NCBI GenBank assembly: GCA_945957385.1
Contig: CAMFKP010000020.1
Location: forward strand, 1-56,981
DNA length: 56,981 nt
Direction of reading: 5' to 3'
DNA from: an uncultured Aeromonadaceae bacterium
Lineage (GTDB): Bacteria > Pseudomonadota > Gammaproteobacteria > Enterobacterales > Aeromonadaceae
Below are positions 18,136-26,705 of this stretch, one piece after another; within the stretch, counting starts at the first letter, position 1; each line of letters opens with the position of its first letter. A program made the position numbers and the translations under genes. The notes beneath the pieces are model-generated. The model was given only the letters and a program-made list of their open reading frames with translations, did no database searches and was not told the origin of the DNA.

Positions 18136-18891
18136 TCACAAATCAGGGGCTTGCCCCCGTGGCAGAAAAACACGGGGATCGTCGGTAAAGACCGCATCCA
18201 TGCCCCAACTCCAGTGGCGGGCCACGCACAAAGGATCATTGACCGTATAACAAAGCAGCCGATAGCCCGCTTGCTTGATCGCGTGGGCGACTTCAAAAGT
18301 CAGAGACTGCCAATCACAATGCAGGCTATACGCGTCAATCTGCTGTAACTGCGCCATCCAGTCTGCAGGGATGGTCTCGTAGAGTTGGCCTCGACGATAC
18401 TCTGGCGCCAGCTGCTGACACAGCCGCAATGCCTGGTGGTTGAAGCTGGATAGCAGCAGGCTGTGCGGATCCCGCCACTGCTGACGCACTGTTTCAAGCA
18501 CCGACACCACGAGCGGCAAAACATCGTCCGCATCATGTTTGATTTCCAGATTCAATCCCAGACCAAGACGTTGGATTTCAATCAGGGCGGCACTGAGTGT
18601 CGGTATGCGTTCATCGGCAAATTGCGGGGAGAACCAGCTGCCGGCATCGAGTGTTGCTAATTCAGCCGATGTCGCCTGCCGAATCTGGCCATGACCGTTA
18701 GTGCAGCGATCCAGAACCTCATCATGGAAAATCACGCAGGCCCCATCGGCCAGTAAACTGACATCCATTTCCACCCAGCGCAGGCCAAGTTCAGCCGCCT
18801 TGCGAAACGATGCCAGCGTATTTTCCGGCGCCAACGCCGCAGCACCACGATGACCAATCAGGCGGATCTCGCCTTGCGGTGTCAATAACAT
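18136..18891 (-). CDS. ugpQ: Glycerophosphodiester phosphodiesterase
   Basis: It hydrolyses deacylated phospholipid head groups (glycerophosphodiesters) to glycerol-3-phosphate and an alcohol. The 251-aa protein has a TIM barrel with the GDPD motifs GHRG (13-16), PENT (22-25), E41 and D43 (VEMDVS), and FHDEVLDR (55-62). There is no signal peptide, so it is the cytoplasmic UgpQ type rather than GlpQ. Its ribosome site (AAAGGA) lies in the end of the glycerate kinase gene seven bases upstream, so it is the last gene of the pspABC-ycjXF run. This gene order differs from E. coli, where ugpQ belongs to the ugp transport operon. Confidence 0.9.
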   Translation of the reverse strand: MLLTPQGEIRLIGHRGAAALAPENTLASFRKAAELGLRWVEMDVSLLADGACVIFHDEVLDRCTNGHGQIRQATSAELATLDAGSWFSPQFADERIPTLSAALIEIQRLGLGLNLEIKHDADDVLPLVVSVLETVRQQWRDPHSLLLSSFNHQALRLCQQLAPEYRRGQLYETIPADWMAQLQQIDAYSLHCDWQSLTFEVAHAIKQAGYRLLCYTVNDPLCVARHWSWGMDAVFTDDPRVFLPRGQAPDL

Positions 18892-18898
18892 GTTTTGA

Positions 18899-20062
18899 TT
18901 ATCCTTTTACTGATGCAGACAAAGACGAAGCCCATAGCGCCACCGTTTGCCGGCTGGTGTATTCCAGATTAACCGACGCCCGGGCCAAGGCGTCAGACAA
19001 AGAGACGGGCTCTGGGTTGATGGCAAAACAGGCGGTTAATCCAGGAATAGCGGCTGTGACATCGCCACCACGAATCGCCCCCACCAGGGAGACCACCGGT
19101 TTGTGCTGCCGCCGGGCGCGTTCTGCCACGCCCGCTATGACCTTGCCCGCCGCCGTTTGTGCGTCAAGCTGCCCTTCACCGGTGAGAACCAGATCGGCCT
19201 GGGCAAGCAAGGCGTCAAACTCCAATACCTCCAGCAGAAGATCAATACCCGACCGCAAGTTTGCTCCCAAGCATCCCAACAACGCCGCGCCCAGCCCTCC
19301 CGCCGCACCGGCACCGGGCTGCTCATCCACTCGATAACCTGCCAGCTCGGCCAGCACCCCGGCCCAACGTTGCGATGCCGCCTCCAGATACCGCACCTGT
19401 TCTGGCGAGGCGCCTTTTTGCGGGGCAAACACATGGGCCGCGCCGTTGGCACCACATAACGGATTACGCACATCACAGATCACGGTGATCGGCGTCTGAC
19501 GCAAGCGAGCGGGCACATCACGCATATCGAGGCGCGCCAACTGGCCCAGCCCTTCGCCGTTTGGCGTCAAGGGCTCGCCATCGGCATCGAACGCCTGCGC
19601 CCCTAACGCACACAGCATCCCCAAACCACCATCGTGGGTTGCACTACCACCCAGGGTTAACAACAGTTCGTTACACCCCGCCTCGAGTGCCTGCAGGAGC
19701 AATTCACCAAACCCATAACTCGAACTTCGCAGCGGATCACGCCGTGCGGGCGGTACGTGCAGCAACCCACTGGCGCTCGCCATTTCGATCACACCGATCC
19801 GGCGGCCATCGGTATGCTCCAGCATGCCCCACTCGGCAACGACGGGCTCCCCCAGCGGCCCTCGCACTGAATGGCTAAGGCGTTGCAGGGGCCAACGTTG
19901 CGCCAACGCAGCCAAGGTGCCTTCACCGCCATCAGCCAAAGGCAAGCACAGGCATTGCGCATCCGGTACAGCCGCCAGGACACCTCGTTGCATGGCCTGC
20001 ACGGCCTCATCGGCAGTCAGCGATTCCTTAAATGAATCAGGACAAATCAGGATCACAGGCAT
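18899..20062 (-). CDS. Glycerate kinase (GarK/GlxK family)
   Basis: It phosphorylates D-glycerate (product 2-phosphoglycerate in this family). The 387-aa protein begins MPVILICPDSFKESLTADE, the standard start of the family, followed by LADGGEGTL near 43-51 and the glycine-rich TLGGSATHDGGLGM near 130. It continues with VCDVRNPLCGANGAA and VLTGEGQLDAQT. The frame is open further. An alternative ATG at 20077 overlaps the ycjF stop as ATGA; the ATG at 20062 has GAGGCG upstream and fits family length better. It lies between ycjF and ugpQ with no gap for a promoter. Its place in a phage-shock operon is unexpected. Confidence 0.9.
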   Translation of the reverse strand: MPVILICPDSFKESLTADEAVQAMQRGVLAAVPDAQCLCLPLADGGEGTLAALAQRWPLQRLSHSVRGPLGEPVVAEWGMLEHTDGRRIGVIEMASASGLLHVPPARRDPLRSSSYGFGELLLQALEAGCNELLLTLGGSATHDGGLGMLCALGAQAFDADGEPLTPNGEGLGQLARLDMRDVPARLRQTPITVICDVRNPLCGANGAAHVFAPQKGASPEQVRYLEAASQRWAGVLAELAGYRVDEQPGAGAAGGLGAALLGCLGANLRSGIDLLLEVLEFDALLAQADLVLTGEGQLDAQTAAGKVIAGVAERARRQHKPVVSLVGAIRGGDVTAAIPGLTACFAINPEPVSLSDALARASVNLEYTSRQTVALWASSLSASVKG

Positions 20063-20073
20063 CTGATATCGCC

Positions 20074-21171
20074 TCATTGATGTCGAGATAACACCGGGTC
20101 TACCTCGTTTGGCGCCGCCATCTCTTCTGCGGCCGAGCCCGCCCCCTTGCGCCCGACAAGACGTCGCATCACAGCGTCCAGCAAAGGACGACGAAAATGG
20201 GCAAGGCGCGGTTTCTCTTCTGCGGTAAACGGCAAAGGACGACATTGAGCCATCGCCGCCATGCCCAGCCGAATGGTCAGCAGCCCCGCCCCCATCCCTT
20301 GCGCAACACGTGCGGACAAGCGCGCCGACAGTTCAGCGCCCAGCCATTCTAGTCCGATATCACTGACTAACTCGGCCGCCCCCAGATAAACCAGATGGCG
20401 AAACACCTGTCGCAATAACCGGATCCGGCTCCAATACCCCAGTCGCACACCATAGCAACGGGCTATCTGCTCAATCATGTTGAGATTGCGCCATAACACA
20501 AACAGCACATCAAACGCCGCAAAGGGGCTAATCGCCACCCAGACTGCGTTTTCACTGCTCCAGCGCAGGATTTTTTTGCGGGCCAGTGCATCGGCCTCAG
20601 CGACCACCAGTTGCGAGAACAGTTGTGTCTGCTCTGACGCGCTAGCAAAGCCCTGTTGGCTGTCTAACCACTGCCGATAACCCGCCGTTTGCACCCAGCC
20701 AGCCTCCTTGGCCAATTGTTGGCAAAAGGCACGGGCCTCATCACCAGGCAGCGACTCGGCAATCAGTGCGTCAGCGCGACGACGTGCCTGGTGACTGGAT
20801 TTGAGTTGGCGCAGCGAGCGAAGCTCGCTGAACATGGCCCGCAACGCGCCGATCGACACCAATACTCCCGCCAGGCTCCAGAGCCCCCCCCATACGATGG
20901 ACTGTTGCCATTGGGCCCACAAACCGAGGACCAGCTCAGCCATGACAAGCAGGGTGATTAGCAGGCCGCCCCATAACATCCAGCGCGGTCCGTTGCGCGT
21001 CTCCTGCTCCAGGCCGGTTGTCAGCACAGATTCTGCCTCAAGTGGCAGCGGCTGAGCTTGCGCCATTACGGCCTCGTCAACGTCGACTCGGCCGGAAAGG
21101 TCAGATTGCAACGTCACTGCCGGCTCCGGGGGAAGCGAGACGCGTCCTGACGGTAACGATGGTTTCGTCAT
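20074..21171 (-). CDS. ycjF: Inner-membrane protein YcjF (DUF697 family)
   Basis: A 365-aa membrane protein of unknown mechanism that goes with YcjX in many proteobacteria, commonly next to psp genes. A soluble, Pro/Glu-rich N-terminal part (1-60) is followed by two transmembrane segments (about 65-84 and 92-112, WMLWGGLLITLLVMAELVL and IVWGGLWSLAGVLVSIGA). Then come a basic linker and a C-terminal helical region with AVWVAISPFAAFDVLFVLWRN, typical of the family. The start overlaps the ycjX stop by ATGA. Confidence 0.9.
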   Translation of the reverse strand: MTKPSLPSGRVSLPPEPAVTLQSDLSGRVDVDEAVMAQAQPLPLEAESVLTTGLEQETRNGPRWMLWGGLLITLLVMAELVLGLWAQWQQSIVWGGLWSLAGVLVSIGALRAMFSELRSLRQLKSSHQARRRADALIAESLPGDEARAFCQQLAKEAGWVQTAGYRQWLDSQQGFASASEQTQLFSQLVVAEADALARKKILRWSSENAVWVAISPFAAFDVLFVLWRNLNMIEQIARCYGVRLGYWSRIRLLRQVFRHLVYLGAAELVSDIGLEWLGAELSARLSARVAQGMGAGLLTIRLGMAAMAQCRPLPFTAEEKPRLAHFRRPLLDAVMRRLVGRKGAGSAAEEMAAPNEVDPVLSRHQ

Positions 21172-22604
21172 AACATTTTATCTCCAAGCAGAAACTCTAA
21201 CGCCGCATCCATGCGGATATTCGGCCAGGGGGCATGGGCTGGTAATACCGGCGGACGCAAGGGGACCAAACCAAAACCATGCTCTGGATTGGCACTCTGC
21301 CGTTGCCAGAAAGCAAGGTCCGGACGGCCTGCAGGCACAGCGCCAGGAAACAGCCTGACCGGAGCGCCTTCCTGGCTAACCCCTTGTAGCACGGGTAATG
21401 TCTGGCCTTGCCACTCCGCCTGCAGATAACGACTAGCCATGACCGACGCCATCGCCAAGCAATGTATGTCTATCCCTTCAAATCGGGCCTGTCCGTAACC
21501 TGTGTAGACCAGCTGACGCAATAACTGCTGCAGGGCACCATGCTGCTCAGGTGTCACATGGTCGGCCTTGCTGGCCACAAACAGCAATTTATCTATTCGC
21601 GGCGCAAACAAGCGCTGCAACCAGTTGTTCCGTCCGTAATGAAAGCTGCCTAATAGTTGGGCCATGGTCTGTTCAAGATCATCAAACGCCTGGGGACCCG
21701 CACACAGCGTCTGCAGGCAATCCACCAGCACGATTTGACGATCAAAGGTAGAAAAATGCTCCTGGTAGAAACGCTTGACCAGATGCTGTTTGTAATGTTC
21801 GTAGCGCTCTTCCAACATGGCATAGACAGAGCCCTTGGCGGCACTCCCCGTCGGTTGCGCGCCGACCCAGGGAATAAACTGCAATACAGGGGCTCCCTCA
21901 TGCTCGCCAGGCAAGACAAATCGGCCTGGCTGTATTAGCGACAGACCCAATTTATAACGGCAATCCAGCAACCAGGCTTTATAGGCGGCAACCAGAGGGG
22001 CCAACCGTTGTTCATCAAAGGGAGCCGACGGATCGAGCGCACGACAGCCCTGAGCCCAATCTTGCGCTAAAGAGGCGACCTGGGGACGCGCCAGTTGCTC
22101 CGTCACCTGTTGACTCCATTGCTGGTAATTCAGCGCAAGCAGCGGCAAATCCAGCAGCCATTCACCGGGATAATCCACAATATCCAGATACAAGGTGCCT
22201 AATGACTGCCCCATATGCCGCCGTAACAGACTGCCGCTGTGATAACGCAACTCAAGGCGGATTTCGCTTACGGCGCGAGTGGGCGCGGGCCAAGTCGGCG
22301 GCGTGGCCAGTATGGCAGCCTTGGCTGCATCAAACTGGAAGGTGGGAATATGGTGATAGCGTTGCGGAACTTGTCGTCCCCCGATCCAACGCCCTGATTG
22401 CACCACCTGCCAATGGGGCAAGCTGACAGTCAGATCCAGCTGCTGCAACTGATGTACCAATGCGGTGATGAATGCCGTTTTACCGCTGCGTGACAAACCC
22501 GTCACCGCCAGTCTGACATGACGATCCAGTGACCGATGTACCAGGGTTTTCGCCTGTTGCTGTACCGCATCCAGCATGCCAGCCCCCACTAAAGTAGCCA
22601 TCAT
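21168..22604 (-). CDS. ycjX: YcjX family P-loop NTPase (DUF463)
   Basis: A 478-aa predicted GTPase/ATPase of the envelope-stress neighbourhood. The Walker A motif is in VTGLSRSGKTAFITAL (about 33-48). LYLDIVDYPGEWLLDLPLL near 160 resembles a switch-II D-x-P-G motif. VLVDCLQTL and KLLFVASKADHVT follow, the last being an NKxD-like element written as SKAD. It starts with ATGA overlap on pspC and ends with ATGA overlap on ycjF. The family is regulated with the Psp response in E. coli; biochemical role is poorly known. Confidence 0.92.
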   Translation of the reverse strand: MMATLVGAGMLDAVQQQAKTLVHRSLDRHVRLAVTGLSRSGKTAFITALVHQLQQLDLTVSLPHWQVVQSGRWIGGRQVPQRYHHIPTFQFDAAKAAILATPPTWPAPTRAVSEIRLELRYHSGSLLRRHMGQSLGTLYLDIVDYPGEWLLDLPLLALNYQQWSQQVTEQLARPQVASLAQDWAQGCRALDPSAPFDEQRLAPLVAAYKAWLLDCRYKLGLSLIQPGRFVLPGEHEGAPVLQFIPWVGAQPTGSAAKGSVYAMLEERYEHYKQHLVKRFYQEHFSTFDRQIVLVDCLQTLCAGPQAFDDLEQTMAQLLGSFHYGRNNWLQRLFAPRIDKLLFVASKADHVTPEQHGALQQLLRQLVYTGYGQARFEGIDIHCLAMASVMASRYLQAEWQGQTLPVLQGVSQEGAPVRLFPGAVPAGRPDLAFWQRQSANPEHGFGLVPLRPPVLPAHAPWPNIRMDAALEFLLGDKML

Positions 22605-22972
22605 AACCCCTTGAGATCACGGCGAACCCGATAGGTTCGGGACGTCACACAACGCTCAATCTGCTGTACTCGACGTTCAAGTTCGGCCAAACGCTGTGCA
22701 GTGAGCGCCAGCCCTTCGGCGGGATTAACGCCTTTTTGCCAACCATGCTGCTTGACCATCGGCATCACTGTCGCAGCGACGACATCATCGCGCTTGGGCA
22801 ACAGGATCCAGGCGGCCAGATACAGCAAAAAAGTCAAAAATGACGCGAAAATCAACCCAGTCACCAAGACCAGGCGCACCACCCACACCTCGACTTCAAA
22901 ATAATCCGCCAAACCGCTGCACACTCCAGCGACCGCACCATGTTGCGGATCTCGATACAAGCGCTGACTCAT
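22601..22972 (-). CDS. pspC: Phage shock protein C
   Basis: An inner-membrane sensor that, with PspB, relieves PspA inhibition of PspF. The 123-aa protein carries the PspC domain (RLYRDPQHGAVAGVCSGLADYF, 4-25), one hydrophobic segment (about 33-59) and a C-terminal helix with a leucine-rich heptad pattern (LAELERRVQQIE). It overlaps pspB and ycjX by four bases each (ATGA). Confidence 0.95.
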   Translation of the reverse strand: MSQRLYRDPQHGAVAGVCSGLADYFEVEVWVVRLVLVTGLIFASFLTFLLYLAAWILLPKRDDVVAATVMPMVKQHGWQKGVNPAEGLALTAQRLAELERRVQQIERCVTSRTYRVRRDLKGL

Positions 22973-23235
22973 TGCCCACCTCCTGACGAGTGTGTGTTCT
23001 GGTTGTCATCACGCCACTCAGGACATTCGACATCCAGCAATCGCTCAAGGGTCTGCACACGCTCTTGTAACAATTCAGCCTGCGCCATTAAGGCTTTGAG
23101 GCGTGCCCGATCCGGCTCTGACAGGCCACGATCGGTTTGTCTGCCGCTGCGGTAATGCAGAAATAACCAGATAGGCGCCACAAACAGCACGAACAAAATC
23201 GCCGGGATAACCAGTAACCCCGCCAACATACTCAT
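22969..23235 (-). CDS. pspB: Phage shock protein B
   Basis: A small inner-membrane protein of 88 aa. An N-terminal transmembrane segment (LAGLLVIPAILFVLFVAPIW, 4-23) is followed by a cytoplasmic coiled coil (about 38-68, ALMAQAELLQERVQTLERLL). It works with PspC to release PspF from PspA. An excellent ribosome site AAAGGAGG lies six bases before the ATG, inside the end of pspA. Confidence 0.95.
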   Translation of the reverse strand: MSMLAGLLVIPAILFVLFVAPIWLFLHYRSGRQTDRGLSEPDRARLKALMAQAELLQERVQTLERLLDVECPEWRDDNQNTHSSGGGQ

Positions 23236-23236
23236 A

Positions 23237-23914
23237 TCATGCCTCCTTTTGGCTGCTGGTATCGGTCGACATGCGAGCCTTCATCGCCGCAATCTCTTGC
23301 GAGATGGCATCTTCTGCCTCCAGCTCGGCAAATTGCTGATGCAAATCGGCGCTGGGCTTGAGCACATCGGCGCGCCCTTCCAGCTCCTCGATTTTACGCT
23401 CCATACGGTCAAACTTGTCCATGATGCTGGCTGGCGCACTACGCGCAGCCTGTTGCTGGACATTTAACCGGCTGTGCGCCGTTGCTGAACGCAACAGCAT
23501 GGCTTTTTGCCGTGTGCGGGCATCATCAAGCTTGCTCTCAAGTTGTTGAATCTCGATTTCCAACTTGGCAATGCCCTCCTCAACCGCAGCGAAATCCTGC
23601 TGTAATGCATCCGCTTGCTGCTGTTCGCGGGCTTTTTCTATCAACGCAGCACGGGCCAGATCCTCCCGCTGTTTTTCCAGCGCCAACTGCGCCTTGGCCT
23701 GCCAGTCAGCAACCCGAGCAATAAAACGTTGGTATTGGCGTTGCAGTTCCTTTTTATCCGCCAGAAAGCGCGCCAGGTTTGCGCGTTCTCGCACCAAACC
23801 CTCCTCCATCTCCTGAATAATCAATCGCACCATTTTTTGTGGATCTTCAGCCTTATCAAGCATGGCGTTGACATTGGCATTAACGATGTCGGCAATCCGT
23901 GAAAATAACCCCAT
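23237..23914 (-). CDS. pspA: Phage shock protein A
   Basis: Peripheral membrane protein of the ESCRT-III/Vipp1 family that binds stressed inner membrane and holds PspF inactive. The 225-aa protein begins with the amphipathic MGLFSRIADIVNANVNAML and continues as almost pure alpha-helical coiled coil (about 25-185). It keeps the highly conserved DKAEDPQKMVRLIIQEME. The start at 23914 has AGGAGT upstream; longer starts lack homology. First gene of the sigma-54-dependent run pspABC-ycjXF-glycerate kinase-ugpQ. No pspD, pspE or pspG is seen. Confidence 0.96.
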   Translation of the reverse strand: MGLFSRIADIVNANVNAMLDKAEDPQKMVRLIIQEMEEGLVRERANLARFLADKKELQRQYQRFIARVADWQAKAQLALEKQREDLARAALIEKAREQQQADALQQDFAAVEEGIAKLEIEIQQLESKLDDARTRQKAMLLRSATAHSRLNVQQQAARSAPASIMDKFDRMERKIEELEGRADVLKPSADLHQQFAELEAEDAISQEIAAMKARMSTDTSSQKEA

Positions 23915-23963
23915 GGTAGGACTCCTCGCTGTCTTAATGGAAAAACCAAACCCTCCAGACACC

Positions 23964-23979
23964 AGCAAACAATGTGCCA
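23964..23979 (-). promoter_or_regulatory. Sigma-54 promoter of the psp operon
   Basis: On the minus strand TGGCACATTGTTTGCT matches the -24/-12 consensus TGGCAC-N5-TTGCW at every defined base, with GG and GC 12 bases apart. It lies 50 bp before the pspA ATG and opposite pspF, whose product is the sigma-54 activator. The remaining ~110 bp up to pspF would hold the PspF and possibly IHF sites. Confidence 0.92.
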
Positions 23980-24087
23980 TTACAGCAACAATATTTATCA
24001 CATTGATATTAATGACTATTTATTTATACGCCTTCTCGCAGAAGCAGCTAATATGGTTTTATTAACCAATGATCGGTAAAAAATGCC

Positions 24088-25098
24088 ATGCCAGATAATC
24101 TGCAGCACCGATTAATCGGCGAATCAAATGCCATCGGAGAAATCCTGGAACAAGTCTCGTCGTTAGCCCGAATTTCACGCCCTATCCTGGTGGTCGGGGA
24201 ACGGGGTACGGGCAAAGAGCTGATTGCCCATCGTCTGCACTATCTTTCGGCGCGCTGGCAAGGACCGTTTATCTCGCTAAATTGTGCCAGTCTGAACGAA
24301 TCCCTTCTGGAAACTGAATTATTTGGTCATGAGGCCGGCGCATTCACCGGTGCGCAACGGCGACATAGCGGACGCTTTGAACGAGCAGACGGTGGAACCC
24401 TGTTTCTGGATGAACTGGCGAGCATGAGTGCCCGCCTGCAAGAAAAGTTGCTACGTGTCATAGAGTATGGGGAATTTGAACGGGTCGGCAGCCAACAGGC
24501 TATACGTGTCAACGTCAGACTAATCTGCGCAACCCATGAGCATCTGCCAGAGCGGGTCGCCAATGGATTATTTCGTGCTGATCTGCTCGATCGTCTCGCT
24601 TTTGATGTAATCACGCTGCCACCACTTCGGCTGCGGCAGGATGACATCCTGCTACTCGCTGACTTTTTTGCCCAGAATATGGCTCAGGAGTTCAATCTGC
24701 CGGCCATCACCGGTTTTGCGCCGGACATCCAACAACAACTGGTGCTTTATCCCTGGCCTGGCAACGTCCGTGAATTACGCAATGTCATTGAACGCAGCGT
24801 GTTTCGCTATGCCGAGCCCGGACGCCCACTGACGCGCCTATGCATGGACCCATTTGCATCGCCATGGCGGCAAACTCCGGAACCAGTTGTGGATGAGGCC
24901 GAAAAAATCCCCATGAACTGGCAGGAACATATGGCAGAATATGAACGCAAATTATTGATGAAACTGCTGATGTCCTGCCATTACAACCAGAGAAGTGCTG
25001 CACAACGCGCGGGGTTAAGTTACGATCAACTTCGTGGCCTGATAAGAAAACACGCCATCAGCACTCGCCCTCCCGAGATGAGACAACATCCAACATGA
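24088..25098 (+). CDS. pspF: Sigma-54 activator PspF
   Basis: An AAA+ bacterial enhancer-binding protein that opens sigma-54 promoters at psp genes. The 336-aa protein has no N-terminal receiver domain, as in all PspF. Walker A is GERGTGKE (37-44), the sigma-54 contact loop is GAFTGA (84-89), Walker B is GGTLFLDE (102-109), sensor II is YPWPGNVRELRN, and a Fis-type helix-turn-helix closes the protein (NQRSAAQRAGLSYDQLRGLIRKH). It is divergent from pspA. Its stop overlaps the sapA start by ATGA, so it heads a pspF-sapABCDF transcript. Confidence 0.96.
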   Translation: MPDNLQHRLIGESNAIGEILEQVSSLARISRPILVVGERGTGKELIAHRLHYLSARWQGPFISLNCASLNESLLETELFGHEAGAFTGAQRRHSGRFERADGGTLFLDELASMSARLQEKLLRVIEYGEFERVGSQQAIRVNVRLICATHEHLPERVANGLFRADLLDRLAFDVITLPPLRLRQDDILLLADFFAQNMAQEFNLPAITGFAPDIQQQLVLYPWPGNVRELRNVIERSVFRYAEPGRPLTRLCMDPFASPWRQTPEPVVDEAEKIPMNWQEHMAEYERKLLMKLLMSCHYNQRSAAQRAGLSYDQLRGLIRKHAISTRPPEMRQHPT

Positions 25099-26702
25099 CA
25101 CGCTATCTCGCACTCTTGATTCTGCTACCGCTCACCCTGGTCGGGTGCTCCCCACAGGAGAACCGGATCCAGCAAAATGGGGCTGTCTATTGTGTCGACA
25201 GTGCCCCCACCAGCATGAATCCGCAATTATATGGTTCGGGCTCACTAGGCTCGTCCCTCTCGCATCAAGTCTACGACCGGTTATTGACGATCAACCCATT
25301 GACCCAACGTATCGAAGGTGGACTCGCCAGCAGGTGGAGCATCAGTCGCGACGGTCTCACCTACCAATTCACGTTACGTAAGGGGGTGAAATTTCACACC
25401 CGTCCCTGGTTTACCCCAACGCGCGATATGAACGCCGATGATGTGCTATTTAGCTTCAACCGAATGCTCCAAGAACATCATCCGTTCCATGGGATCTCCG
25501 GCGGCAGCTATCCCTTCTTTGATAACACTGATTTCAGAGAGCAGATACGTGAAATCCGCAAGGAAGATGACCAGACCATCAGCTTCATCCTGAATTCACC
25601 GAATTCAGCCTTTCAGGCCTATTTAGCCAGCGATTACGCCGTCATCCTGTCGGCTGAATATGCCGACAAGTTACTGCTCAGTGGACAACCCGAGCAAATA
25701 GATACTTTCGCCATTGGAACCGGTCCATTCATGCAACAGCAGTTTCGCAATGGTGAATACATTCGCCTGTTGCGTCACGAACAGTACTGGGATGTCGTTC
25801 CGGGGCTGGAACGGTTGGCCATTGATTACACCCCAAAAGCCACCAAGCGGCTGGCAAAGCTGATCACTGGGGAATGCCAGGTCATGTCTTATCCGGCTGC
25901 TACCCAGGTAGCATTCATCAAACAACACAAAGATCTATTGCTGGATGAAGAAAGCGGCTTGAACACGACCTTCATCTCGTTCAATACCACAAAAAAACCC
26001 TTATCCAATCTGCAAGTTCGCCAGGCGCTGTCGATGGCGGTTAATCGCGACAATATACTGCAGGCGGTCTACTTCCAGACCGGCGAATGGGCCAGCTCGC
26101 TGTTGCCTCCCGTTTCCTGGGGCCACAACCCGAATCTCGATGAGATCAGCTACGATCCGGTCGCCGCCAAACAGTTGCTGAAACAAGCCGGCCTGGCTGA
26201 TGGATTTGATCTGACGCTCTGGGTTCAGACTCAGGGGGCCTCGCTTGCTTCGAGTAGTTTAAAAATTGCCCAGCTCATCCAGGGTGATCTGGCTCGGATC
26301 GGCGTTAATGTCCGCATTGTGCAGCTGCGTTGGCCACTGATGCGCTCGCTGCTGCAAGAGGGCAAACACGATATGGTCCTGATGAGCTGGAGTGCTGATA
26401 CGGCCGATCCGGATAACTTCTTTCGGCCACTGCTTAGCTGCCGCTCCAGAGGCAGTCAGGGATTCAACTACTCCCGTTGGTGCGATAGTCAGTTCGATAG
26501 CCTGCTCGAGCAGGCAAACCGCACGTCACGCTTGGCCCAACGTATTGATATTTATCAGCAAATGCAAAGCCGCATACAGGATCAGTTGCCTTTGCTACCC
26601 CTGGCCCACGCAGTTAACTTGTATGCCAGCTGGAAACGATTGCACAACCTTGAGATGACGCCAGTTGGTGGCATCTCTTTCAAGCATGCTTATCGGGATT
26701 GA
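25095..26702 (+). CDS. sapA: Peptide/polyamine ABC transporter substrate-binding protein SapA, predicted lipoprotein
   Basis: Family-5 (OppA/DppA-like) binding protein of the Sap system. Sap is linked to antimicrobial-peptide resistance, and in E. coli SapBCDF exports putrescine. The 535-aa protein has the SapA markers VYCVDSAPTSMNPQ, WFTPTRDMNADDVLFSFNRM, IGTGPF and DPDNFFRPLLSC. The signal sequence ends in LVGC, a lipobox with Cys18, so the protein is probably lipid-anchored. The E. coli protein, as I recall it, has an ordinary signal peptide. Translation is coupled to pspF by ATGA overlap. Confidence 0.93.
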   Translation: MTRYLALLILLPLTLVGCSPQENRIQQNGAVYCVDSAPTSMNPQLYGSGSLGSSLSHQVYDRLLTINPLTQRIEGGLASRWSISRDGLTYQFTLRKGVKFHTRPWFTPTRDMNADDVLFSFNRMLQEHHPFHGISGGSYPFFDNTDFREQIREIRKEDDQTISFILNSPNSAFQAYLASDYAVILSAEYADKLLLSGQPEQIDTFAIGTGPFMQQQFRNGEYIRLLRHEQYWDVVPGLERLAIDYTPKATKRLAKLITGECQVMSYPAATQVAFIKQHKDLLLDEESGLNTTFISFNTTKKPLSNLQVRQALSMAVNRDNILQAVYFQTGEWASSLLPPVSWGHNPNLDEISYDPVAAKQLLKQAGLADGFDLTLWVQTQGASLASSSLKIAQLIQGDLARIGVNVRIVQLRWPLMRSLLQEGKHDMVLMSWSADTADPDNFFRPLLSCRSRGSQGFNYSRWCDSQFDSLLEQANRTSRLAQRIDIYQQMQSRIQDQLPLLPLAHAVNLYASWKRLHNLEMTPVGGISFKHAYRD

Positions 26703-26705
26703 ATC

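Noticed and set aside
15443-18891. Genomic island or mobile element carrying the HD-GYP and binding-protein genes
   Set aside because: Some A/T-rich codon use, but no integrase, transposase, tRNA or direct repeats are seen.
20063-20077. ATG at 20077 as start of glycerate kinase
   Set aside because: It makes an ATGA overlap with ycjF, but the next ATG has GAGG upstream and matches the family N-terminus; kept as an alternative only.
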